Shown here piece after piece: positions 22,973 to 30,768 of a DNA stretch of 34,053 nucleotides; the stretch's first letter is position 1; the number at the start of each line of letters is the position of its first letter. The position numbers and the translations under genes were made by a program. Below the pieces are notes generated by a model that saw only the letters and a program-made list of their open reading frames with translations, did not search any database and was not told the origin of the DNA. The DNA is from SKLM01 sp964514285 (lineage in GTDB: Bacteria; Chloroflexota; Anaerolineae; B4-G1), in contig CAZEQC010000038.1 of NCBI GenBank assembly GCA_964514285.1, positions 1-34,053 on the forward strand, written 5' to 3'.

Positions 22973-25009
22973 ATGCTTAGCAGAAGACGGACTGTCATCC
23001 TGGTCTCGGTCATGACCGTATTCACCCTGCTGACAGCATGCGCACAGCCAACGCCGGAGGTGATCGAGAAGACGGTAGTGATCACGAAGGAGGTCGTGAA
23101 AGAGGGGGAGGCGGTGGTGGAGACGGCGGTGGTCACCGCCACGCCAGAGCCGGAACCAACGGAGGAGCCGCTGAGCCGAATCTCGCCTGACTTCAAGAGC
23201 GAGGACACGTACATGGTCGTCACCGGCGCTGGAGAGCCAGAGACCCTGGATCCAGCCTGGACGTACGAGACGGCCGGGAGCGGCGTCGAGAACAACCTCT
23301 ATGAGAGCCTGGTCTGGTTCAAGAAAGATCAGACGGAGACGTTCGTGCCTATGCTGGCCACCGACTGGGAGGTCAACGAGGCCGGCGACGTGTGGACGTT
23401 CAGCATCCGCGAGGACGTCACGTTCCACGACGGGGGGACGCTGGAGCCTCACGACGTGGCCTATTCGCTGCAGCGGGCGCTGCTCCAGGATCGTACCGAC
23501 GGCCCCCACTGGATGACGCTGGAGGCCTTCTTCGGGCTGTATACGATCAAGGACCTGGCTACGTCGATCGCCGGCGTCGAGTCCTTCGAGGACGTCTCCG
23601 ACGCTGACCTGGTCGAGACGTGCGAAAGGGTGAAGGACGCCGTCAGCGCCGATGACGAGGCGGGGACAGTCACCTACAAGCTGAATCGCGCGACGCCCTG
23701 GTTTCTGGCCATGCTGACCAACTCATTTATGGGAGCCGTGGTGGACGAAGAGTGGATGGTGGAGAACGGCGCCTGGGACGGTGACTGCGCCACCTGGACG
23801 CAGTGGCACGATCCCGCGCCAGAGGACACGATCCTGTTCAATCGAGCCAACGGCACGGGCCCCTACATGTTGGACCAATGGACGCCGGGCGAGGAGATCA
23901 TCCTGGTGGCGAACAACGACTACTGGCGAGAGGAACCGCCCTGGGAAGGTGGCCCCAGCGGCCCCCCGCAGATCCAGCGGGTCGTGATCAGGAACGTGAA
24001 CGAGTGGGGCACGCGGCTGGCTATGTTCGAGGCGGGAGACGCCGACTGGATCTACGTGCCGGAGCAGTATCGCCCTCAGCTGGAGCCCTATTTCCAGACT
24101 GTCTGCTATCCGGATGGTCACTGCGAGGAGGGCAACCCGGAGGGATACATCCAGGTGCACCGAGACCTGCCGAGGCCGGTGATGACCCCAGCCCAGATGA
24201 ACTGGAACATCAACACCGAGGGCGGCAATCCCTTCATCGGCAGCGGCGAGCTGGACGGCAACGGTATCCCGCCGGACTTCTTCTCCGACATCCACGTGCG
24301 CAAAGGGTTCAACTACTGCTTCGACTTCCAGGCGATGATCGAAGAGGCGTTGAACGGCGAGGGCATCCAGGCTCAGGGGCCCATTATCCGCGGCATGATG
24401 GGCTACCTGGAGGGCGAGGATCCGCTGTACTCGTACGATCCGGCCAAGTGTGAGGAGGAGCTTAAGCAGGCTTGGGACGGTCAGGTGTGGGAGAACGGTT
24501 TTTACTTCCAGATGGCGTACAACACCGGGAATGCCACCCGGCGTCTGTCATCGGAGATCCTGAAGGCGGGTCTGGAGGCCATCAACCCCAAGTTCCAGGT
24601 GGCGGTAGTCAGTATGCCGTGGCCGGTGCTTCTCAGCACACGCCGACAGGGGAAGCTGCCGATCTACGTCGGCGGATGGCTGGAGGACTTCCACGATCCC
24701 CATAACTGGGTCCATCCCTTCCTGCACTCCCAGGGGGCTTACGGGCGGGTGACCAACCTGCCGGACGATCTCGCTGCCGAGTTCGACGCCATGATCGAGG
24801 AGGCCGCGTCCTACACGGCGGTCGAGAAGCGCCGACCGATCTACGAGGCGATCCAACGGAAGGCCCAGGAGGAAGCCGTCAACATCTGGCTGTATCAGAA
24901 CATCGCCCGCCATCACTTCCAGACCTGGATCGAGGACTGGTACTACAATCCAGCCTACTCGCAGGGATCGTACTCCTATATCTACGCCTGGTCGAAGGAG
25001 GTACCGTAG
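22973..25009 (+). CDS. Peptide-type ABC transporter substrate-binding lipoprotein (SBP family 5)
   Basis: A 678-residue lipoprotein. The ATG at 22973 follows GAGGAGGAG; an ATG at 22958 includes that site and is rejected. The signal peptide ends in LLTAC (Cys23 lipidated). A Val/Thr/Glu-rich linker (VVITKEVVKEGE..., then TATPEPEPTEEP) follows, a style typical of Chloroflexota binding proteins. The family 5 (DppA/OppA) fold begins at TLDPAWTYET and includes the NLYESLVWF signature, FSIREDVTFHDGG and DVAYSLQRAL. Such proteins capture oligopeptides, nickel or other solutes; the ligand is not predictable. It heads an operon with two permeases. Length exceeds the typical 500-550 because of insertions and the linker. 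Confidence 0.93.
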   Translation: MLSRRRTVILVSVMTVFTLLTACAQPTPEVIEKTVVITKEVVKEGEAVVETAVVTATPEPEPTEEPLSRISPDFKSEDTYMVVTGAGEPETLDPAWTYETAGSGVENNLYESLVWFKKDQTETFVPMLATDWEVNEAGDVWTFSIREDVTFHDGGTLEPHDVAYSLQRALLQDRTDGPHWMTLEAFFGLYTIKDLATSIAGVESFEDVSDADLVETCERVKDAVSADDEAGTVTYKLNRATPWFLAMLTNSFMGAVVDEEWMVENGAWDGDCATWTQWHDPAPEDTILFNRANGTGPYMLDQWTPGEEIILVANNDYWREEPPWEGGPSGPPQIQRVVIRNVNEWGTRLAMFEAGDADWIYVPEQYRPQLEPYFQTVCYPDGHCEEGNPEGYIQVHRDLPRPVMTPAQMNWNINTEGGNPFIGSGELDGNGIPPDFFSDIHVRKGFNYCFDFQAMIEEALNGEGIQAQGPIIRGMMGYLEGEDPLYSYDPAKCEEELKQAWDGQVWENGFYFQMAYNTGNATRRLSSEILKAGLEAINPKFQVAVVSMPWPVLLSTRRQGKLPIYVGGWLEDFHDPHNWVHPFLHSQGAYGRVTNLPDDLAAEFDAMIEEAASYTAVEKRRPIYEAIQRKAQEEAVNIWLYQNIARHHFQTWIEDWYYNPAYSQGSYSYIYAWSKEVP

Positions 25010-25094
25010 CATCCGGGGAAGCAACAGACCCTCAGCGGCGTGAAGGCCCGAGGGTCTGCCTTCCCTCCGAGACATCGTGGAGGAGGCCACCCCC

Positions 25095-26159
25095 ATGATT
25101 GCATACATCATCCGACGCCTGCTGATCCTGCCGATCATCGTGCTCGGTGTCACCGTGCTGATCTTCGGCATGCTCTCCCAGCTCACGGCGTACGAACGGG
25201 CGTCCCTTTACGTGAAGGACATCCCAAAACGGCAGGGAGCCATGGACGAGATCATCGAGAAGTATGGGCTCGACGACCCGATCCACGTCCAGTATTGGAG
25301 GTGGCTGGTCGGACAGCGGGTCGAGCCCACAGGCGAGATCAAGGGAGGGCTTCTACGGGGGAATCTGGGCTGGTCGAAGACCGGCAAGAGCTCGGTGGCG
25401 GACGTGATCGGACGGCGCCTCCCGGCGACGGCGGAGCTGGCGCTCTGGGCGGCGGTTCCTTTGATAGGCGGCGGCATCTGGCTAGGCGTGGTAGCGGCGG
25501 TCAATCACAACAAGATGATCGACCAGCTGCTGCGCGTGATCAGCATCGTCGGCTGGTCGATCCCCACCTTCGTCTTCGGGCTGACGGTGATGATGGTCTT
25601 CTACGCCCGGCTGGGCTGGTTCCCACCGGGTCGACTGTCCGACTGGGCCCTGGAGGTGGTACAGTCGGACGCCTTTCGCCGTTACACGCAGATGAACACC
25701 CTGGACGCGATCCTGAACCTGCGGCTCGACGTCTTTCTGGACGCGCTGAAGCACCTGGTGCTGCCGGTGACCACCTTGGCCTACCTGAGCTGGGCCTATC
25801 TGCTGCGGGTGACGCGCTCCTCGATGTTGGACACCCTGCGCCAGGACTACGTCACCACGGCACGCTCCAAAGGGTTGAGCGAGCGGCTGGTGATCCGCGT
25901 CCACGCGCTGCCCAACGCCTTGATCCCCGTGGTGACCGTCAGCGGGCTGACCCTGGTCGGCCTCCTGAACGGCGTGGTGATCACGGAGACGGTGTTTAAC
26001 TATCCCGGCATGGGCTCGTTCCTATCGGAAGCAGCCCTCTCTCTGGACATTGTGTCGGTCCTGGGGGTTACGCTGGTAAGCAGCCTGATCCTCGTCTGCG
26101 GGAACCTGATCGTCGACGTCCTGTACGGATGGATCGACCCGCGCATTCGGCTGCAATAG
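25095..26159 (+). CDS. ABC transporter permease (DppB/OppB-like)
   Basis: A 354-residue inner-membrane permease. It starts MIAYIIRRLLILPIIVLGVTVLIF at 25095 after AGGAGG with eight-base spacing; an in-frame GTG upstream contains that site. The N-terminal span, a large extracytoplasmic loop (about 30-105), then at least five spans follow. The ATPase-contacting EAA-type loop is DYVTTARSKGLSERLVIRVHALPNALIPV, and the end VLYGWIDPRIRLQ (DPR motif) is typical of DppB. It forms the channel with the next permease. A transmembrane ATPase partner is not encoded in the window. It lies 85 bases after the binding protein gene and 20 bases before the second permease. Confidence 0.93.
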   Translation: MIAYIIRRLLILPIIVLGVTVLIFGMLSQLTAYERASLYVKDIPKRQGAMDEIIEKYGLDDPIHVQYWRWLVGQRVEPTGEIKGGLLRGNLGWSKTGKSSVADVIGRRLPATAELALWAAVPLIGGGIWLGVVAAVNHNKMIDQLLRVISIVGWSIPTFVFGLTVMMVFYARLGWFPPGRLSDWALEVVQSDAFRRYTQMNTLDAILNLRLDVFLDALKHLVLPVTTLAYLSWAYLLRVTRSSMLDTLRQDYVTTARSKGLSERLVIRVHALPNALIPVVTVSGLTLVGLLNGVVITETVFNYPGMGSFLSEAALSLDIVSVLGVTLVSSLILVCGNLIVDVLYGWIDPRIRLQ

Positions 26160-26179
26160 CTGGCGGAGAAGGAGGCGGT

Positions 26180-27175
26180 ATGCGCAGACGCAGCATGCTC
26201 CAGGTACTAAGGAAGCTGGTGGGCAATCCGACGTCGCTGGCCGGCCTGGTCCTCCTGGTCGTCTTCGCCGCTGTCGCAGCGGCGGCCCCGTGGATCGCCC
26301 CGGTGCCGGAGACGTCCCGAAATCCGTACATGATTCCTCGCGACGGTTTCAGCTCCACGCCTCGCCCTCCGGCTGAGGACCATCCTCTGGGGACGACGGA
26401 GGGGCAGTACGATATCCTCTACGGGGTGGTGTGGGGGACCCGCACGGCATTCCGGGTTGGCGTGATGATCGCCCTGTTCACGACGCTGATTGGGGTGACT
26501 GTCGGTTCGATGGCAGCGTTCTATGGCGGGGTGGTCGACGAGGTCCTGATGCGGATGACGGAGATCTTCCAGGCGTTCCCGTTCCTGCTGGCGGCCATCA
26601 CGATGACGTCGGTGCTGCAGACGATCTATGGCCGCCGGGCAGCCGGCGCTCTGATGGTCGTAGCCAAAGGGATGGCTCTGTTCGCCTTCGGTCACAATCC
26701 GACTCAACCGGTCGATCCGATACAGCTTCGTATCCTCACCGGGATGCTGGCGATCACCCTGTTCGGGTGGATGACGTACGCCCGTGTGATCCGGGGCAGC
26801 ATCCTGGCGGTGAAGAGGAAGGAATATGCCATGGCAGCCCAGGCGATCGGGGCCGGCAACATGCGCATTCTCTTCCGCCACCTGCTGCCCAACGCCATCT
26901 TTCCCGTCATCGTGATCGCCTCGATGCGCATCGGGTCTTACGTCCTGACCTTCGCGGCCCTCAGCTTCTTGGGACTGGGCGCGCAGCTAGGGTACGCGGA
27001 CTGGGGGCAGATGATCAGCCTGGCGCGGAACTGGATTCCATCGCTGGCCGATCACTGGCATATCGTGGTGTTCCCCGGCGCGGCCATCGTTCTCTTTGTC
27101 CTGGCCTGGAACCTGGTCGGGGATATCCTGCGCGATATCTTTGATCCGCGGATGCGCGTCCAAGGCATCGGGTGA
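26180..27175 (+). CDS. ABC transporter permease (DppC/OppC-like)
   Basis: A 331-residue permease. The ATG at 26180 (MRRRSMLQVLRKLVGNPTSLAGLVLL) follows GGAGG closely. The N-terminal span, the DHPLGTTEGQYDILYGVVWGTRTAFRVG segment characteristic of the DppC half, and the EAA loop EYAMAAQAIGAGNMRILFRHLLPNAIFP are present. The end is LRDIFDPRMRVQGIG (DPR). An insertion around residues 145-195 (GRRAAGALMVVAKGMALFAF...) is longer than in the usual DppC. It pairs with the upstream permease. The operon appears to stop here: no dppD/F-type ATPase follows, and the next gene is a sensor kinase with its own promoter. Confidence 0.92.
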   Translation: MRRRSMLQVLRKLVGNPTSLAGLVLLVVFAAVAAAAPWIAPVPETSRNPYMIPRDGFSSTPRPPAEDHPLGTTEGQYDILYGVVWGTRTAFRVGVMIALFTTLIGVTVGSMAAFYGGVVDEVLMRMTEIFQAFPFLLAAITMTSVLQTIYGRRAAGALMVVAKGMALFAFGHNPTQPVDPIQLRILTGMLAITLFGWMTYARVIRGSILAVKRKEYAMAAQAIGAGNMRILFRHLLPNAIFPVIVIASMRIGSYVLTFAALSFLGLGAQLGYADWGQMISLARNWIPSLADHWHIVVFPGAAIVLFVLAWNLVGDILRDIFDPRMRVQGIG

Positions 27176-27247
27176 CCGCTTGCCCGGGCGAGAGACCACC
27201 GCTGTCGCAGCCTCGAGGGTGGTCTGTGGCGGTGGAGAAGCGCCATC

Positions 27248-27276
27248 CGACGCCCCCGAGACGGTGGCTGCGAGCA
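27248..27276 (+). repeat. 29-base direct repeat, copy 1
   Basis: This unit (CGACGCCCCCGAGACGGTGG and on to GAGCA) recurs at 27615-27643 with a single mismatch. Copy 1 follows the permease operon; copy 2 lies in the leader of the kinase gene. Confidence 0.8.
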
Positions 27277-27431
27277 CACACTGCGGTGACAGCCGACTTG
27301 GCGCGGAATACGTCAGGTGCCACCGGTTTCGAAGAATCAGCTTCTGGAAGCCGTTCTGGATCAACCAGCGGTCAATCCGCGACAATTCGTTAGCGAAAGG
27401 CCGTCGGTGAAAGCTGGTGATTACCCAACAT

Positions 27432-27511
27432 CTCACCGCGGAGACGCAGAGAGCGCAGAGACAGGAAGGTAAATGCCCCAAACTCTGCGCCCTCCACGCC
27501 TCTGCGGTGGG
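27432..27511. repeat. Long imperfect inverted repeat
   Basis: 27432-27460 (CTCACCGCGGAGACGCAGAG and on) pairs with 27483-27511 across about 29 positions with some mismatches and a 22-base loop. The phrase CACCGC(A/G)GAG(G/A)CGCAGAG resembles hairpins I have seen dispersed between genes in other bacterial genomes, but this cannot be checked here. Confidence 0.7.
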
Positions 27512-27569
27512 AAAACCGGTTCACCAGCAGCCTGTCGGCACATGTGGGTGATCACCAGGGTGAAAGGGG

Positions 27570-27598
27570 TTGATGCGGGCGGGTGACTGTGCTATACT
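27570..27598 (+). promoter_or_regulatory. Promoter for the GAF histidine kinase
   Basis: TTGATG (27570-27575), a 17-base spacer and TATACT (27593-27598). The predicted start near 27605 lies downstream of an in-frame GTG at 27583, which rules out that start and favours the ATG at 27667. Confidence 0.75.
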
Positions 27599-27614
27599 GG
27601 TGCCAGGAGCGTTT

Positions 27615-27643
27615 CGACGCCCCCGAGACAGTGGCTGCGAGCA
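27615..27643 (+). repeat. 29-base direct repeat, copy 2
   Basis: 28 of 29 bases equal the copy at 27248-27276. It lies in the untranslated leader between the kinase promoter and its ATG. Confidence 0.8.
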
Positions 27644-27666
27644 GATACGGGAGGGGCACCGCGGGG

Positions 27667-29889
27667 ATGAAGCAGATCGAGCACCCATCCGAGGCGAAGC
27701 TGAACGCCCTCTACCGGCTGGGGCAGCAGCTGATCCTGCTGCACGATGAGGAAGCGATCGCCGAGACCGTCCTGGAGATCGCCGAGGACGTTCTGGACTT
27801 CGGCGACAGCGAGTTTCTGCTGGTGGACGAGCCCAACCAGGCGTTGTTCGTCAGTGCCCACCGAGGGGAGCTCCGCGTAGCGCGGGACCTGCGACTTCCC
27901 CTGGACGGGGAGGAGGGCATCGCCGCCGCGGCTGCCCGCCGCGGTCAACCGGTGTACGTCCCCAACGTCGCTGACGAGCCTCGCTACGTGGCGGCTGGCT
28001 TCGCCGCCGCATCCGAGCTGGCCGTGCCGGTCCAGACCGAGGGCCGGCTGCTTGGCGTGATCAACGTGGAGAGCGGCAAGCCAAACGCCTACACCTCCGC
28101 CGACGCGAAGCTCCTGTCCACGCTGGCGTCCCAGGCCGCATTGGCGCTGGAGAACGCTCGCCACCATGCCCAAGAGCGCCGTCAGATGGAGCAGATGGCG
28201 GCCATCAACCGCACCGCTCGTCAGATCAGCAGCAGCCTCGACCTCCGGGAGACGTTGGACGGCATCGTGGAAGCTGCCTATGAGTTAATCCCCTGCGCCC
28301 TGGCCGAGATCAGCCTCTGGAACGGGGAAGAGCAGACCCTGACCCTTCAAGCCCTGCGTTGCGAGCCGGAGCGCGCGTTTCCCATCGGAAAAAGCTATCC
28401 ACCGGGAGAAGGCTTTACGGGCCAGCTGGTGCGCCAGGAGAGACCGCTGCTGGTGCCAGACGTAGCAGCCTGCGAGGACATCCAGGCCGACCTCCTGCCA
28501 GGAGAGCTGCCTTTCGAGACCTATCTCGGTGTGCCGCTGATCGCCGGCGACGAGTTGATCGGCACCCTGGTCCTGGTCGACGATCAGGCCGGTCGTTTCG
28601 CTCAAAACGACCTGGCCCTGCTGGAGAGCCTGGCAGCGCAGGCGGCCGTCGCCATCCGAAACGCCAGCCTGTACGAGAAGCTCGTGCGCCGACACCGCGA
28701 GCTCGTGGCCCTGAACGCCGTCGCCGCCGCCACCAATCGCGCCATACGTCTGGAGGCACTCCTCGCCGATGCGGTGGGCCGGGTCGTCGGCTGCATCGAG
28801 GCGGACGGCGGGGGGATCCGGTTGCTCGATCCAACGACGGGCACGCTCTCCCTCTCGGTCACCCAGGGGCTTTCTGAGACTTACGTCGCCGAGGTCCACG
28901 ATCTTCACCTGGGCGAGGGGATCGTGGGCGACGTGGCTTTGACCGGTGAGCCGACCCTGCTGGCCGACATGCGGGAGGACCCACGGACACCATCCGAGAT
29001 CCTCGCTCCGTTGAAGAGAGAGGGTATCCGTTCCTTCGCCGTCGTGCCCCTTCGCTCACAGGAGGAGGTCGTCGGCACCCTCGGCGTCGTTTCCAAGACG
29101 GCCGGGGCCTTCGGACCGGCCGACGTCGATCTGCTGACAGCTATGGGCCACCAGATCGGTATTGCCATCGCCAACGCGAGGCTGCGCCAGGAGGCCGTGG
29201 ACGCGGAGCGGCTGGCCGCTGTCGGTCGGGTGGCAGCCAGCGTGGCCCACGAATTGCGCAGCCCTCTGGGCGGCATGATGCGCAGCGCGGAGTTCCTGGC
29301 GCGACCGGAGCTCTCGGCGTCCACGCGTCAAAAACTGAGCCGTGCGATCGTGGCGATGGCCCGGCGGTTGATTAACACCTCGCAAGAGCTGCTCGACTAT
29401 ATCCGAGGGGGACGCATGGCGCTGCATCGCGTGCCCTGCTCACTGCCCGATTTCCTGGAGGAGGTGCTGGAGGTGCTCCGAGTCGACTTCAGCGACCGGG
29501 GCATCGCGGTGGAGACGGCGTGGGGCTATCGGGGGAGGATACGTATGGACCCCGACCGAATGGCGCAGGTCGTGTATAACATCGCCGCCAACGCGCGAGA
29601 CGCGATGTCACACGGCGGTCAGCTCGCCGTCTCGACGGAACGGACAGGCGAGGCGGTCGAGCTGCGCTTCACGGACAGCGGACCGGGCGTGCCAGAGGAG
29701 CTGAGGGAGCGGATCTTCGAGCCCTTCGTCTCCTACGGCAAGCAGGAGGGAGCTGGTCTGGGACTGGCCGTCGCAGAGCGCATTGTGGAGGAACACGGCG
29801 GGAGCATTGAGGTCGAGAGCCCGGGGGCCGGTGGGGCCACATTCATCGTGCGGCTTCCCCTCGATGGAGAGAGTCGAGAGAGCATCTAG
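27667..29889 (+). CDS. Three-GAF sensor histidine kinase
   Basis: A 740-residue soluble kinase with no membrane span. Three GAF domains lie at about 12-165, 176-330 and 345-505 (each ending LASQAALALENAR-like). HisKA follows with the phosphorylated H528 in VAHELRSPLGG, then HATPase with N box NIAANARDAM, G1 DSGPG, F box EPF and G2 GAGLGLAV. The start ATG at 27667 lies after the promoter and GGGAGGGG; a GTG further left overlaps the -10 box. GAF domains bind small ligands, redox cofactors or bilins; no bilin cysteine is evident. The likely partner is the NarL-type regulator encoded head-on at 29886-30548, whose stop codon interlocks with this one in the palindrome CTAG. Confidence 0.93.
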   Translation: MKQIEHPSEAKLNALYRLGQQLILLHDEEAIAETVLEIAEDVLDFGDSEFLLVDEPNQALFVSAHRGELRVARDLRLPLDGEEGIAAAAARRGQPVYVPNVADEPRYVAAGFAAASELAVPVQTEGRLLGVINVESGKPNAYTSADAKLLSTLASQAALALENARHHAQERRQMEQMAAINRTARQISSSLDLRETLDGIVEAAYELIPCALAEISLWNGEEQTLTLQALRCEPERAFPIGKSYPPGEGFTGQLVRQERPLLVPDVAACEDIQADLLPGELPFETYLGVPLIAGDELIGTLVLVDDQAGRFAQNDLALLESLAAQAAVAIRNASLYEKLVRRHRELVALNAVAAATNRAIRLEALLADAVGRVVGCIEADGGGIRLLDPTTGTLSLSVTQGLSETYVAEVHDLHLGEGIVGDVALTGEPTLLADMREDPRTPSEILAPLKREGIRSFAVVPLRSQEEVVGTLGVVSKTAGAFGPADVDLLTAMGHQIGIAIANARLRQEAVDAERLAAVGRVAASVAHELRSPLGGMMRSAEFLARPELSASTRQKLSRAIVAMARRLINTSQELLDYIRGGRMALHRVPCSLPDFLEEVLEVLRVDFSDRGIAVETAWGYRGRIRMDPDRMAQVVYNIAANARDAMSHGGQLAVSTERTGEAVELRFTDSGPGVPEELRERIFEPFVSYGKQEGAGLGLAVAERIVEEHGGSIEVESPGAGGATFIVRLPLDGESRESI

Positions 29890-30548
29890 GACGCACGCTC
29901 CTCTGGCTCGAGCCACCCATGCTGCATCGCTCGCACGACCGCCTCGGTGCGGGAGCAGACCCCGAGCTTGTCATAGATGTGCGTGAGGTGCGCCTCCACC
30001 GTGCGCACGCTGATGTCGAGCCGCTGGGCGATCTCGCGGTTGGTGAGGCCGCCGGCTACCAGCTCTAGCACCTCCAGCTCCCTACCCGTGAGGGGGGAGA
30101 GCTCCTCCTCAATCGCTTCCTCGCCGGTCAGATAGCGCACCACGACGGAGGCGACCGCCGGGGGAAGCACAGATTCACCGCGGGCCACGGCACGAATGGC
30201 GTTCAACAACTCACCGAGATCGACGGTCTTGGGCAGATAGCCCGTCGCCCCGGCCTTGAGGAGATCGATGACATACTGGTCCTCCTCACGAGCCGTGAGG
30301 ACCAAGACGCGACATTCCGGGACGGCCTCGGCGATGCGCCGGGTGGCCTCCAGGCCGTTGAGATGAGGCATGGCGATGTCCATGACCACCACGTCGGGGC
30401 GAAGCTGGCGCGCCAGCCTGACCGCCTCGACGCCGGTCCCCACCTGTCCGACGACGCGCATGTCCGATTGATGGTCGATAATCTCGGCTGTGGCCTCCCG
30501 GACGACGGCGTGATCCTCCGCCAGGAGGACGGTGATCGCTTCTCCCAT
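29886..30548 (-). CDS. NarL/FixJ-type response regulator (receiver plus LuxR HTH)
   Basis: A 220-residue DNA-binding regulator. The receiver domain has E11/D12, the phosphorylated D57 (VVVMDIAMPHLNG), T85 and K107 (GYLPKTVD). The LuxR-type helix-turn-helix begins near 152 (LSPLTGRELEVLELVAGGLTNREIAQRLDISVRTVEAHLTHIYDKLGV). GGAGGGG precedes the ATG. It is convergent with the GAF kinase, sharing the four bases CTAG (29886-29889) so that each stop codon lies inside the other's. Its own promoter is at 30592-30621. The pairing with the kinase is inferred from position. NarL-type regulators are usually paired with HisKA_3 kinases, whereas this kinase is of the HisKA type, so cross-partnering remains possible. 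Confidence 0.93.
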   Translation of the reverse strand: MGEAITVLLAEDHAVVREATAEIIDHQSDMRVVGQVGTGVEAVRLARQLRPDVVVMDIAMPHLNGLEATRRIAEAVPECRVLVLTAREEDQYVIDLLKAGATGYLPKTVDLGELLNAIRAVARGESVLPPAVASVVVRYLTGEEAIEEELSPLTGRELEVLELVAGGLTNREIAQRLDISVRTVEAHLTHIYDKLGVCSRTEAVVRAMQHGWLEPEERAS

Positions 30549-30591
30549 CGGCCCCTCCGCTGATCCGTCAGGCGCCCTCCCTCACGATACC

Positions 30592-30621
30592 AGTATATCA
30601 TATTTGGACGAGGGAAGTCAA
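30592..30621 (-). promoter_or_regulatory. Promoter for the NarL-type regulator
   Basis: On the minus strand TTGACT (30616-30621), an 18-base spacer and TATACT (30592-30597). The leader to the ATG at 30548 would be about 37 bases. Confidence 0.7.
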
Positions 30622-30645
30622 TGCGCACATTCATCGCTTATGGCC

Positions 30646-30712
30646 GGGATTTGGCAATCCCTGGCGAGCGTGCGGACTCTGACGAGCATGCGGGCCCTGG
30701 CGGGCACGTGGG
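30646..30712 (+). repeat. Dispersed hairpin repeat, copy 5, with 18-bp tandem tail
   Basis: GGGATT, TGGC loop, AATCCC (30646-30661). From 30659 three 18-base units follow without gaps (30659-30676, 30677-30694, 30695-30712), consensus CYCTGRCGRGCRYGYGGR. The first unit equals the GAGC tail seen after the other copies. The array lies between the RNase gene and the regulator promoter. Confidence 0.75.
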
Positions 30713-30768
30713 TGATTGTGTCGTCCCGGTGGCGGTGGACTTCCGCCGTCGTGTGCTGAGGTTTGGTA

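Larger units (their letters stand above)
27176..27666. other. 490-base intergenic region with repeats and a promoter
   Basis: It contains an 8-bp GACCACC-type inverted repeat right after the permease (about 27192-27225), two copies of a 29-base direct repeat (27248 and 27615), a long imperfect inverted repeat (27432-27511) and the kinase promoter (27570-27598). No gene is seen. Confidence 0.6.

Noticed and set aside
27583..27666. GTG start extending the GAF kinase by 28 codons
   Set aside because: It overlaps the -10 box of a good promoter, so it would not be on the transcript.
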